Below are positions 1-7,303 of a stretch of 13,722 nucleotides of DNA, piece by piece (within the stretch, counting starts at the first letter, position 1; the number at the start of each line of letters is the position of its first letter). Source of the stretch: Schleiferiaceae bacterium (lineage in GTDB: Bacteria > Bacteroidota > Bacteroidia > Flavobacteriales > Schleiferiaceae); the NCBI GenBank assembly GCA_030829675.1, contig JAURAE010000024.1, forward strand, positions 1 through 13,722, in the 5' to 3' direction. The notes under the pieces are model-generated. The model saw only the letters and a program-made list of their open reading frames with translations, did no database searches and was not told the origin of the DNA. Position numbers and translations under genes: made by a program.

Positions 1-873
1 GTGATGGAAGGGGACGAATATTTGAGCTCGCCCATTGACCGTCGTCCGAAGTTCCATTTGTATAAGCCGAATATCACGGCCATTACGGGTATTGCTTGGG
101 ATCACATCAATGTGTTTCCCACGTTTGAGGATTATGTGGACCAATTCCGCTTGTACCTCGACACCGTCGAAGCCGGCGGGGCAGTCATTTATAACGAGCG
201 TGATACAGTACTGAAAGAAGTGGTGGAAACCTCCAACGCCACGGTCAAAAACTTTGCCTATTCTTTACCAAACTATGAGATTGTAGATGGCCAAACCTTT
301 ATTGAGACGCCTGAGGGCATGATGCCGATCCAAGTCTTCGGCGCTCACAACCTCAGTAATATGGAGGCCGCACGTTGGTTGTGCCTCGAGATGGGCGTTC
401 AAGAGGAAGCGTTTTATGATGCGATCATGAGCTTCACTGGTGCACAGAATCGTATGGAGGTGTTCCATGAAGGATCGCAAACGAAAGTGTTCCGAGATTT
501 TGCACATGCCCCGTCCAAGGTGGGGGCTTCGGTGAAGGCATTGAAGGAGCAGTTTGGACAGGTGCGCGTGGTGTTGGAATTGCATACGTTTAGCAGCTTG
601 AATCCAGAGTTTTTACCCCAGTACCATGGGGTGATGGAAGGTGCCGATGAGGCCTGGGTGTATTACAGCCCAGCAGCGGTCGCACACAAGAAGTTGCCGC
701 CACTGAGTAAGGAGGATGTGAACGAGGCTTTTGGGCTTGGTATTCAGGTTTTTGATGATGCACAGGCATTGGAATTGGCCCTTCAAAACAATGGTTCGAA
801 CAAGGCTATGGCATTGATGAGCAGTGGAAATTTTTCCGGCTTGGACTTGAAAGCTATTGTATCCCACTATTAA
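1..873 (+). CDS. mpl: Mpl, UDP-N-acetylmuramate:murein tripeptide ligase (5'-truncated)
   Basis: This is the C-terminal part of a Mur-ligase family enzyme, best read as Mpl, which reattaches recycled L-Ala-gamma-D-Glu-meso-DAP to UDP-MurNAc in the cytoplasm using ATP. Visible in the 290 residues are an EGDEY segment (residues 3-7), GIAWDHINVFPT (30-41, central-domain His region), FGAHNLSNMEAA (113-124, start of the C-terminal domain) and FRDFAHAPSK (164-173), the last being characteristic of Mpl rather than MurC. Mpl proteins are about 450 aa, so roughly 160 N-terminal residues, including the ATP P-loop, lie before the window. The GTG at position 1 is an internal valine codon, not a start. 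The stop is TAA at 871-873, 16 bp before pyrR, and the pyrR promoter lies in its last codons. MurC is the main alternative, but the motifs favour Mpl. Confidence 0.88.
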   Translation: MMEGDEYLSSPIDRRPKFHLYKPNITAITGIAWDHINVFPTFEDYVDQFRLYLDTVEAGGAVIYNERDTVLKEVVETSNATVKNFAYSLPNYEIVDGQTFIETPEGMMPIQVFGAHNLSNMEAARWLCLEMGVQEEAFYDAIMSFTGAQNRMEVFHEGSQTKVFRDFAHAPSKVGASVKALKEQFGQVRVVLELHTFSSLNPEFLPQYHGVMEGADEAWVYYSPAAVAHKKLPPLSKEDVNEAFGLGIQVFDDAQALELALQNNGSNKAMALMSSGNFSGLDLKAIVSHY

Positions 874-885
874 ATAGTAAATTTG
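857..885 (+). promoter_or_regulatory. Bacteroidota-type promoter of pyrR operon
   Basis: A perfect -7 box TAAATTTG (878-885; consensus TAnnTTTG) has a TTG -33 element at 857-859 and an 18-bp spacer, within the range known for Flavobacterium/Bacteroides sigma-A promoters. The box overlaps the region just after the mpl stop and ends 4 bp before the pyrR ATG. Transcription would therefore be expected to begin at or within a few bases of the start codon. There is no room for a ribosome-binding site or a leader. Seen in sequence; activity is inferred. Confidence 0.65.
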
Positions 886-889
886 CGGC

Positions 890-1435
890 ATGAGCAAAAG
901 AGAAATCATTGATGCAAGAGAGCTGAACATCGCATTGAATCGATTGTGTTGCAAGCTCATTGAAAACCACGGCGATTTTTCGAATTCTATTTTGATTGGG
1001 CTCCAACCTCGCGGAGTTCAAGTAGTGGACAGATTAGTCAAACTTTTGAAAGAAACCTACGGTGTAACTGAGGTGCGCACGGGAAAATTGGACATCACCT
1101 TCTTTAGAGATGATTTCCGCAGACGTCCGGGGCACTTGCAACCAAACCGAACGCAAATCGATCATTTGGTCGAGGATCAACGCGTGGTTTTTGTGGATGA
1201 CGTACTGTACACTGGCCGTAGCATTCGCGCCGCCATGGATGCGATTTTGAGCTACGGGAGACCTGCAAAAATGGAATTACTTACCCTGATAGATCGTAGA
1301 TTTTCTCGCGACCTGCCCATCCAACCGGATTACAAAGGACGTCAAGTGGACAGCATTGCTTCCCAGCGCGTCGAAGTATTGTGGGAGGAGGTCGATGGCC
1401 GCGATGCTGTCGTATTAACTGAGAACCCATCATGA
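890..1435 (+). CDS. pyrR: PyrR bifunctional regulator / uracil phosphoribosyltransferase
   Basis: PyrR family members are type I phosphoribosyltransferases that make UMP from uracil and PRPP, and in Firmicutes also bind pyr mRNA. The 181-aa length fits the family (about 175-185 aa). The PRPP-binding loop is VVFVDDVLYTGRS at residues 99-111. GLQPRG (37-42) and the conserved TFFRDDFRRR segment (70-79) are also present. The ATG at 890 is the first Met and gives the conserved N-terminus. The gene ends in an ATGA overlap with pyrB (TGA at 1433-1435, pyrB ATG at 1432), so the two are translationally coupled and share pyrimidine metabolism. With no leader in front of it, classical PyrR-controlled attenuation at this site is unlikely. 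It may serve mainly as the enzyme here. Confidence 0.93.
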   Translation: MSKREIIDARELNIALNRLCCKLIENHGDFSNSILIGLQPRGVQVVDRLVKLLKETYGVTEVRTGKLDITFFRDDFRRRPGHLQPNRTQIDHLVEDQRVVFVDDVLYTGRSIRAAMDAILSYGRPAKMELLTLIDRRFSRDLPIQPDYKGRQVDSIASQRVEVLWEEVDGRDAVVLTENPS

Positions 1436-2370
1436 GCGAACTCTCTGTCAACCACCTGCTAGGCATCAAGCACCTCAACAAAGAGGATATTCAACTTATT
1501 CTTGATACCGCAGCCCAATTTAAAGAGGTCATCAATAGACCCATTAAAAAGGTTCCGACACTCAGAGATATTACCATCGCCAACCTATTTTTCGAAAACT
1601 CTACCCGTACGCGCCTTTCATTTGAATTAGCCGAAAAGCGCTTAAGTGCTGATGTGGTGAATTTTTCTGCTGCTTCTTCCTCAGTGAAGAAAGGCGAAAC
1701 TTTGGTCGATACGGTCAACAATATCCTAGCCATGAAAGTGGATATGGTGGTCATGCGCCACCCAAATCCAGGGGCTGGGGAATTCCTATCACAACATGTC
1801 GATGCTTCTATCGTGAACGCCGGTGACGGTGCCCACGAGCATCCCACTCAAGCCTTGCTCGACGCCTTTTCCATCCGTGAAGCGGTGGGTACCCTTGAAG
1901 GCACGAAGGTGGCCATCGTTGGAGACATCGTCCACAGCCGGGTGGCGCTCTCGAATGTATTATTGCTTCAGAAAATGGGAGCAGAGGTCATGGTTTGTGG
2001 TCCTTCTACCTTGGTGCCGAAATACATGCACACCCTGGGAGTGAAGGTGGAATACGACCTTCAGAATGCGATCGCGTGGTGTGATGTTGCGAACATGTTG
2101 CGCGTACAGCACGAACGTCAAGATATCAAGTACTTCCCGTCCATCGCGGAGTACCGCGCACAATATGGATTGACCATGGAGCATTTGGACGGATTGGAAA
2201 AGCCGATCACCATCATGCACCCTGGGCCGATCAACCGTGGGGTAGAGATCACCTCTGAGGTGGCCGATAGTGAACACTCTATCATCTTAAACCAAGTAGA
2301 AAACGGGGTAGCCGTGCGAATGGCCGTCTTGTACTTGCTCGCGGAGAAGCGCAAACTCAATAAGGAATAA
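1432..2370 (+). CDS. pyrB: Aspartate carbamoyltransferase catalytic chain
   Basis: PyrB condenses carbamoyl phosphate and L-aspartate to N-carbamoyl-aspartate, the committed step of pyrimidine synthesis in the cytoplasm. The 312 residues contain the carbamoyl-phosphate loop FENSTRTR (54-61), the catalytic SSVKKGET loop (83-90), HPTQ (137-140) with the preceding GDGAHEHP, the aspartate-domain RVQHER region (224-229) and HPGPINRG (263-270). These separate it from ornithine carbamoyltransferase. Length matches the usual catalytic chain. No pyrI regulatory-chain gene follows, so the enzyme is likely an unregulated trimer or is assembled with partners encoded elsewhere. The stop overlaps the rnz start by one base (TAATG at 2368-2372). 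Confidence 0.96.
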   Translation: MSELSVNHLLGIKHLNKEDIQLILDTAAQFKEVINRPIKKVPTLRDITIANLFFENSTRTRLSFELAEKRLSADVVNFSAASSSVKKGETLVDTVNNILAMKVDMVVMRHPNPGAGEFLSQHVDASIVNAGDGAHEHPTQALLDAFSIREAVGTLEGTKVAIVGDIVHSRVALSNVLLLQKMGAEVMVCGPSTLVPKYMHTLGVKVEYDLQNAIAWCDVANMLRVQHERQDIKYFPSIAEYRAQYGLTMEHLDGLEKPITIMHPGPINRGVEITSEVADSEHSIILNQVENGVAVRMAVLYLLAEKRKLNKE

Positions 2371-3335
2371 TGGCACTGGAATTGGTAGTCATGGGTGCGG
2401 CAAGTGCCACCCCAACGTCGAACCAATACACTACCTCGCAACTGTTGAAGATGCGGGAGCACTATTTCCTCATCGATTGTGGCGAGGGCACTCAGAAGCA
2501 ATTGCGCCGCAGTAAAATCAAGTTTTCGCGCATCAATCACATTTTCATTTCACACCTCCACGGCGATCATTTCTTCGGTTTGGTGGGGTTGTTGAGCAGC
2601 TTTCATTTGCTGGGCCGCACGACGCCATTGACGGTCTATGGCCCGCCGAAGTTGAAGGATTTAATCTTGGCCCAATTCCGCGCTTCAGGCACCTTCACGT
2701 CATACTCCATACATTTTGCGGTGACCCAACATAAGGTGCCGCAGGTGTTGTTGGAGACCGAGGATTATACCATTTCGAGTTTCCCACTCAAGCACCGCAT
2801 CGCCACGACAGGGTTTTTGTTTGAGGAGAAAGAGCAGGCGCGTAAGCTCAATAAGCTGGTGGCCGATGCCTATGGGGTGCCGGTATGTGATTACCACTGG
2901 ATCAAGGACGGTAAAGATTGGACGAGTGAAGAGGGCCAATTAGTCCCTAATAAAGAACTCACCTTCGATCCGCCCGCTCCATTGCGCTATGCCTTTGCCT
3001 CGGATACCATGTACACCCCCGATACGGCGACCTATATTCAAGGTGTAGACCTTTTGTACCATGAAAGTACCTTCTGCGAGGACAAGGCCAAACGCGCGCA
3101 GGAAACGATGCACAGCACGGCCAAGGAGGCGGCCATTGTGGCGAAAGAAGCTGGAGCCACGCATTTGCTTTTGGGTCATTTTAGCGCGCGGTACCGTGAT
3201 TTTGAGCAGTTCAAGGAGGAAGCTTTGGAGTGGTTTGATTCTGTTTGGTTGGCAAAAGAACTACATTCGTATCGCTTGAGCTCAAAAGGGCTGAAAGTAG
3301 AGTCCATAACGACGAGCCCCTCGGATGAAAAATAA
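2370..3335 (+). CDS. rnz: Ribonuclease Z (tRNA 3'-processing endonuclease)
   Basis: RNase Z is a zinc-dependent metallo-beta-lactamase-fold endonuclease that removes the 3' trailer from tRNA precursors. All expected metal ligands are visible: HLHGDH at residues 62-67 (H62, H64, D66, H67), H142 in KHRIATTGFLFEEKE, D212 in FASDTMYT and H270 in LLLGHFSARY. The exosite-type insert between about residues 150 and 200 is present. The 321-aa length fits the short bacterial form (about 300-320). The ATG at 2370 overlaps the pyrB stop by one base, and the last 11 bp overlap the MFS gene. Its location in a pyrimidine operon probably reflects shared expression rather than shared pathway. Confidence 0.95.
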   Translation: MALELVVMGAASATPTSNQYTTSQLLKMREHYFLIDCGEGTQKQLRRSKIKFSRINHIFISHLHGDHFFGLVGLLSSFHLLGRTTPLTVYGPPKLKDLILAQFRASGTFTSYSIHFAVTQHKVPQVLLETEDYTISSFPLKHRIATTGFLFEEKEQARKLNKLVADAYGVPVCDYHWIKDGKDWTSEEGQLVPNKELTFDPPAPLRYAFASDTMYTPDTATYIQGVDLLYHESTFCEDKAKRAQETMHSTAKEAAIVAKEAGATHLLLGHFSARYRDFEQFKEEALEWFDSVWLAKELHSYRLSSKGLKVESITTSPSDEK

Positions 3336-4491
3336 AGCCTTAGCAGTCTTATTCCTGACCATCTTCCTCGACCTCATGGGGTTTGGGTTGATCATTCCCA
3401 TCCTGCCTACCTACGCTAAGACGTTGGGTGCCACGGATGCGATGGTGGGACTATTGGGTACCTCCTTTAGTATTATGCAATTCATCTTTGCCAGTTTCTG
3501 GGGCGGTTTGAGCGATAAGTACGGACGTCGCCCTATCATGTTGGTGAGTATTGGAATCATGGTAGTTGCCTATGTGCTCTTTGCCAATGCTACGGTGCTG
3601 TGGTTGCTCTTTGCAACTAGATTGTTGAAGGGTTTTGGTGCGGCAAACTTAAGTGTGGCGCAGGCCTATATCAGCGATGTGGTTCCACAAGACCAGCGCA
3701 CGAAAGCCTTTGGTTTTATTGGTGCCGCCTTCGGTTTAGGATTCATCTTCGGGCCATCTATTGGCGGGGTGATCAATGAGTATTATGGCGTTTCTGGCGT
3801 AGGGTATTTCGCGGCCATATTGGGAGGGGTAAACTTCTTGATGGCTTGGTTGTACTTAAAAGAATCTTTGGTGGAGAAATCTGCGACGAGCGATCTTTTC
3901 CCGAACCCGTTTAAGGATTTAGTAAGATTCCGTCATATTCCGGAGGTCAATGCCTTGTTTACCATCAACTTCGTATATGTATTGGGCTTCTCGATGATGC
4001 AGATTACGGCCACGTTGCTGTGGGCGGAACACTTTGGATTGAGCGAGATGCATATCGGGTATGTATTTGCCTACATCGGATTGTTAGCGGTGATTATTCA
4101 GGGCGGTTTGATCGGATATTTTAATAGTTGGTTCGGAGAGCGGAATTTGTTGGTGCTCGGGACTTTGTTTGTGGCCTTGGGGCTATACGGAATGCCTTAT
4201 GTACCGACGGATCACTTTGGATTGGAGTTAGTGTGTATGACCTTCCTGTCTTTAGGGAATGCGTTGTTGACGCCAACGGTGAGTTCGCTGTTGAGCAGCT
4301 ACGCGCCAGAGGGAATGCAGGGCAAAATTTTGGGAACGAATCAGAGTGTTGGTTCGCTCGCACGTGTGCTAGGACCTGCCATCGGAGGGGTAGCCTATGG
4401 GCTTCATTTTTCGTACCCGTATCTGCTTGCGGGTAGTGTTGCATTGGTCGTGAGTGTTTTAGCACTTCGATTGCGTCGAAAGCATTTGTAG
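3325..4491 (+). CDS. MFS transporter, TetA-like DHA1 family
   Basis: This is a 388-aa inner-membrane protein of alternating hydrophobic segments consistent with 12 transmembrane helices. Motif A is GGLSDKYGRRP (60-70), between helices 2 and 3. A motif C-like stretch GAAFGLGFIFGPSIGG lies in helix 5, marking a drug:H+ antiporter (DHA1, Tet-like) architecture. The N-terminus FLTIFLDLMGFGLIIPILP is typical of TCR/Tet family members. Substrate cannot be told from sequence. Chromosomal Bacteroidota members of this type are common and most have no proven link to tetracycline. The start overlaps the end of rnz by 11 bp, so it is probably the last gene of the pyrR operon. No strong terminator follows directly. 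Confidence 0.88.
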   Translation: MKNKALAVLFLTIFLDLMGFGLIIPILPTYAKTLGATDAMVGLLGTSFSIMQFIFASFWGGLSDKYGRRPIMLVSIGIMVVAYVLFANATVLWLLFATRLLKGFGAANLSVAQAYISDVVPQDQRTKAFGFIGAAFGLGFIFGPSIGGVINEYYGVSGVGYFAAILGGVNFLMAWLYLKESLVEKSATSDLFPNPFKDLVRFRHIPEVNALFTINFVYVLGFSMMQITATLLWAEHFGLSEMHIGYVFAYIGLLAVIIQGGLIGYFNSWFGERNLLVLGTLFVALGLYGMPYVPTDHFGLELVCMTFLSLGNALLTPTVSSLLSSYAPEGMQGKILGTNQSVGSLARVLGPAIGGVAYGLHFSYPYLLAGSVALVVSVLALRLRRKHL

Positions 4492-4530
4492 AGAAGGATT
4501 TTTAATAAAATTGGACCCTGAAAAAATTAA

Positions 4531-4548
4531 TAGATGTTTAAACATCTA
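4531..4548. promoter_or_regulatory. Perfect 18-bp palindrome upstream of yceI, candidate operator
   Basis: TAGATGTTTAAACATCTA is a perfect inverted repeat with 9-bp half-sites, 52 bp before the yceI ATG and 39 bp after the MFS stop. It ends 16 bp before a weak -7 box (TACATTCG), so it would cover the -33 region, a usual place for a repressor or activator site. Dimeric regulators of the MarR/TetR kind bind sites of this form, but which regulator binds here is not visible. It could instead form a weak RNA hairpin followed by T5 at 4554-4558. Confidence 0.55.
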
Positions 4549-4564
4549 ACAAGTTTTTCTGTTA

Positions 4565-4572
4565 TACATTCG
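4565..4572 (+). promoter_or_regulatory. Weak -7 box candidate for yceI
   Basis: TACATTCG matches TAnnTTTG at five of six fixed positions and would start transcription about 20-25 nt before the yceI ATG. No TTG -33 element is found at proper spacing. That place is taken by the palindrome, which fits a promoter that needs or is blocked by a bound regulator. The stretch before the ATG is A-rich (caattacaaaa) with no Shine-Dalgarno, as usual for Bacteroidota. Confidence 0.3.
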
Positions 4573-4600
4573 TAACCCATTTTAATAACCAATTACAAAA

Positions 4601-5260
4601 ATGAAAAAACTAGCATTGATGGCCGCCCTAGGCCTTTTCGTTGCAAGCTGTAACTCAGAAAAAGCAGCAGAAGCAACTACCGGTGAAGCACAAGAAGTAA
4701 CAGCAAACGGCGCAGCAGAAACTGTAGCTTTGGACTCAGGTTCAACTGTGGCTTGGAGAGGTTTCAAAACTTACGTTCAATCTGAGCACCTCGGTACCGT
4801 GAATGTACAAGAAGGTGCGTTTGAAGTAGCGGACGGTAAGTTGGTAGGTGGTACGATCACTATCGATATGAATTCTATCACTTGTACTGACCTTGAAGAT
4901 GAAGGCAAGCGCGGTTATTTAGAAGGTCACTTGAAATCACAAGATTTCTTCTTCGTGGACAGCTTCCCAACAGCAGTATTCGAAATCGTAGAGGTATTAG
5001 ATCCAAGTGAGGCGACTAAATACAGCACCGTTACCGGTAACTTAACGCTTCGTGGAACAACGAACAGCATCACTTTCCCTGCAGATGTAGTGGTAGGTGA
5101 GGAAGGCGTTAAGTTCATGGCACCTACATTCAGCATCGACCGTACATTATGGGGTGCTAAATTCCACGATCGCGACGACGCTACGATCGCCGAGTCATTG
5201 AAAGATGATTTGATCGATCACAGCATTGAGTTAACGATTAAAGTGAAAGCGATCAAATAA
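4601..5260 (+). CDS. YceI-family lipoprotein
   Basis: This is a 219-aa protein with a lipoprotein signal peptide (MKKLALMAALGLFVASC, lipobox VASC, acylated Cys17) and a low-complexity Ala/Glu/Thr linker to about residue 42. A YceI-like domain then runs to the C-terminus. YceI domains are lipocalin-like beta barrels that in known structures bind polyisoprenoid chains. Family signs include the VAWRGFKT opening strand, the GGTITIDMNSITCTD segment, GHLKSQDFFFVDSFPTAVFEI, NLTLRGTTNSITFPADV and the C-terminal IDRTLWGAKF region. It is likely anchored in a periplasm-facing membrane leaflet. The gene is monocistronic, with its own upstream region and a strong terminator just after it. Codon choice looks biased towards efficient codons, suggesting high expression. 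The exact ligand and role are unknown. Confidence 0.9.
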   Translation: MKKLALMAALGLFVASCNSEKAAEATTGEAQEVTANGAAETVALDSGSTVAWRGFKTYVQSEHLGTVNVQEGAFEVADGKLVGGTITIDMNSITCTDLEDEGKRGYLEGHLKSQDFFFVDSFPTAVFEIVEVLDPSEATKYSTVTGNLTLRGTTNSITFPADVVVGEEGVKFMAPTFSIDRTLWGAKFHDRDDATIAESLKDDLIDHSIELTIKVKAIK

Positions 5261-5290
5261 GGTGCTTGCTTAGAATAGATTGATAACGGA

Positions 5291-5315
5291 CCCCTACCTG
5301 ATGGTAGGGGTTTTT
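5291..5315 (+). terminator. Rho-independent terminator of yceI
   Basis: The stem CCCCTACC (5291-5298) pairs perfectly with GGTAGGGG (5303-5310) around a TGAT loop, followed by five T (5311-5315). It lies 30 bp after the yceI stop. The stop codon of the convergent epimerase gene (TTA, 5314-5316 on this strand) is embedded at the end of the T run. Read on the minus strand the hairpin has no T tract, so it mainly serves yceI. Confidence 0.88.
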
Positions 5316-6219
5316 ATTTGCCGTAAATCTGCTGGAGAGCTTGTGCTGCTGTGGGGTAGTGGAAGGTAAATCCAGCACCTACTATTTTTTCTGGGCTAAC
5401 CTTTTGGCTCATCAAAGCGAGTGTTGCCATTTCTCCCAAGACCAGTTTTAAAGCAAAGCCCGGTACTACAGGAAAGACCATAGGACGACGCAAGGCACGG
5501 CATAATTCCTTTGTAAATGCTTTGTTCGTCAAGGGTTTTGGGCCGACGGCGTTATAAGGGCCCGAAGGGATTGGTTGGGTGGCAGCAAAGAGGAACATGC
5601 GGGCCAAATCCTCCACGTGAATCCAACTGGTCCATTGCTTACCCGAGCCAAGAGGAGAGGCTATGCCCCATTTTACAAGGGGTTCAAGTTGTCCCAATAC
5701 TCCGGCGCCTTGGTCCAATACAATACCGATGCGCAATTGTACACTTCGGCAGCTGCTTGATTCAAACTTTTGGGTGTAGCTCTCCCAAGTCCTAGTGACC
5801 GAAGCCAAAAAATCATCTGCGGCAGGTGAGGTTTCGTCAAGTTCGTTGTTGAAGTCACTTCCATAAATCCCAATAGCCGAAGCGCTCACCACAGACGACG
5901 GCCCATTCTTAACTTTTTGCAGGGCATCAATCAATAATTGGGTGCCTTGTACGCGAGAGTCCATGATGGCTTGCTTGTATTTTGGCGTCCATCGCTTACT
6001 GACTGTGGCGCCTGCCAAATGAATAAGGTGGTCGGCACCTTCGAGGGCGGCTAAATCAATATTCCCGGTATTTGTATTCCAAGTATAAACTTCTACACCC
6101 TCTATAGACAAGCCTTTTCTCGTGGAAAGAACACGTACGGTATGGTTTTCTTTAAGAAGTTGGTTAACAATTGCTTGTCCTACTGATCCGGTAGCACCTG
6201 TAATGGTGAAAATGGCCAT
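5314..6219 (-). CDS. TIGR01777-family NAD(P)-dependent epimerase (SDR39U1-like)
   Basis: This 301-aa protein has an extended short-chain dehydrogenase Rossmann fold. The nucleotide-binding motif TGATGSVG lies at residues 7-14 near the N-terminus. SASAIGIYG, a DETSPAADDF acidic segment, RIGIVLDQGAGVL and PLGSGKQWTSWIHVEDLA follow in the order typical of TIGR01777 proteins. The C-terminal part (GPKPLTNKAFTKELCRALRR to the end) matches the DUF1731 tail. These enzymes are widespread and cytoplasmic. Their substrate is not established, and some bacterial homologues are linked to cell division (YfcH/SulA-like naming). The start ATG at 6219 gives a compact N-terminus ahead of the Rossmann motif. It stands alone on its strand, convergent with yceI and divergent from the hypothetical gene at 6291. 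Confidence 0.88.
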   Translation of the reverse strand: MAIFTITGATGSVGQAIVNQLLKENHTVRVLSTRKGLSIEGVEVYTWNTNTGNIDLAALEGADHLIHLAGATVSKRWTPKYKQAIMDSRVQGTQLLIDALQKVKNGPSSVVSASAIGIYGSDFNNELDETSPAADDFLASVTRTWESYTQKFESSSCRSVQLRIGIVLDQGAGVLGQLEPLVKWGIASPLGSGKQWTSWIHVEDLARMFLFAATQPIPSGPYNAVGPKPLTNKAFTKELCRALRRPMVFPVVPGFALKLVLGEMATLALMSQKVSPEKIVGAGFTFHYPTAAQALQQIYGK

Positions 6220-6290
6220 GGCTTAAATTTATGTTGTGAAACTAACAATGCTGCGCCACTTTTGTTACCACTTGAAACAATTATTTCTCC

Positions 6291-6860
6291 ATGCATACTA
6301 TTGAGCCTTATTACAATTGGCGCCATCTATACCAGGCTTCGGAAGATCCCAGAAGTCCCTTTTATGGTTACTTCAATAGTGAGGTCTATTTCACTGATAG
6401 CATATACGACCACGTCATTCATCCCCAATGGGACAGCATCGGCTGTGAAACCTTGTACTTGAAGGTGTTATTTGTAGACTATGCAACCGGCTATTGCATT
6501 ATTGAATTCTTGGGAGAATGGAACGATGCCGTGCACAACGACATCATGCGTTTAAAGCGGGATTTCGTGGATGAATTGATACCCCAAGGTATTGACAAAT
6601 ACATTTTGATAGGCGAGAACATTCTGAACTTCCATGCTGATATTCCTGATTATTACGACGAGTGGTTAGAGGAAGTTCCAGAGGGGTGGATGGCCTTTAT
6701 CAATCTTCGTCCTCACGTTATTCAAGAACTCAGCCAGTACGGTTTGGACGCCTATTTTGTGCTTGGCGGAACCTTAGACGACCTATCTTGGCGCACGAGC
6801 ACTCCAAAGAAATTGTATGAGAAAGTGAATAAGGTCGTTGGACGCAGATTAGGCTATTGA
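6291..6860 (+). CDS. Conserved-looking hypothetical protein, possibly STAS-like
   Basis: I do not recognise a named domain in these 189 aa, though the sequence resembles unannotated flavobacterial proteins. It has no signal peptide or membrane segment and is rich in aromatic and acidic residues. The N-terminal third carries YNWRHLYQASEDPRSPF (8-24) and HPQWDSIGCETLYLKVLF (44-61). Residues about 68-156 alternate strand-like and helix-like stretches: CIIEFLGEWND, a helix over 80-99, KYILIGENILNF, then GWMAFINLR and VIQELSQYGLDAYFV. That order is reminiscent of the STAS/SpoIIAA fold, which is only an inference. The ATG at 6291 is the first in-frame start after the 71-bp divergent gap (6220-6290), where no consensus promoter is evident. 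The 3' end overlaps the convergent Nudix gene by 7 bp. Confidence 0.75.
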   Translation: MHTIEPYYNWRHLYQASEDPRSPFYGYFNSEVYFTDSIYDHVIHPQWDSIGCETLYLKVLFVDYATGYCIIEFLGEWNDAVHNDIMRLKRDFVDELIPQGIDKYILIGENILNFHADIPDYYDEWLEEVPEGWMAFINLRPHVIQELSQYGLDAYFVLGGTLDDLSWRTSTPKKLYEKVNKVVGRRLGY

Positions 6861-7303
6861 TCCAATGTTTTCAAAAAAGCTAAGAAGGCTGTCTTATCAT
6901 TCTCCAGAGTAAACCAGCCAGCACTTTCTTCAACTGCAGGCAACCAAAGCATTTGCAACAAGTTCTCGTCGGTTTTTAGCACCCATTGATCGGCCACCAC
7001 AGCCTCGTGAGCTTTGAAATAGTTCAGAATGAGCTGTTCATCTGGACGAAATCTAGAAACAAAGGCATGAGTAGGGGTATGGATGTGGGTCCAATGCAGC
7101 GGTCCACCAAAAGAACTGAATTCTTCCTCGATTTCTCTATTCAAGCATTCATGCATGCCTTCGCCAACCTCTTGACCACCGCCGGGCAACTTATTCAAGT
7201 GCACGCCGCTCCACAGTTCCCGTAGGACCAACACAGCACCTTCTTCATTTTGAATGAAGGCGTAGCAGCGAGGGGTGAATTTGGTTGGCCTTATCTTTTC
7301 CAT
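6854..7303 (-). CDS. Nudix hydrolase
   Basis: This is a 149-aa single-domain Nudix protein, expected to cleave a nucleoside-diphosphate-linked substrate with Mg2+. The Nudix box GX5EX7REUXEEXGU is seen from G42: G42, E48, R56, E57, then I58-E59-E60-E61. The glycine of the final XGU is replaced by serine (S63), a mild deviation that keeps the metal-binding glutamates. The LNKLPGGGQEVGEG lead-in is typical. The substrate is not predictable. Its ATG lies inside the last 13 bp of mnmD, making it the last gene of a four-gene minus-strand operon. It overlaps the convergent hypothetical gene by 7 bp at its end. Confidence 0.9.
   Translation of the reverse strand: MEKIRPTKFTPRCYAFIQNEEGAVLVLRELWSGVHLNKLPGGGQEVGEGMHECLNREIEEEFSSFGGPLHWTHIHTPTHAFVSRFRPDEQLILNYFKAHEAVVADQWVLKTDENLLQMLWLPAVEESAGWFTLENDKTAFLAFLKTLDQ

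Noticed and set aside
1..3. GTG at position 1 as the start of mpl.
   Set aside because: It is a conserved internal valine just before EGDEY. The ATP-binding N-terminal third of the ligase is missing.
874..889. A PyrR-binding attenuator ahead of pyrR.
   Set aside because: The gap is 16 bp and is filled by the promoter box, so no anti-antiterminator structure can be placed there.
4128..4436. Open frames on either strand within the MFS gene (for example 4128-4436 plus, 4121-4465 minus).
   Set aside because: They overlap a well-supported membrane protein, have no family resemblance and show no promoter of their own.
4531..4558. The palindrome plus T run as an intrinsic terminator of the MFS gene.
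   Set aside because: The stem is only about 6 bp, AT-rich, and separated from the T5 by five bases, much weaker than the two clear terminators. An operator fits better, though a weak terminator role is not excluded.
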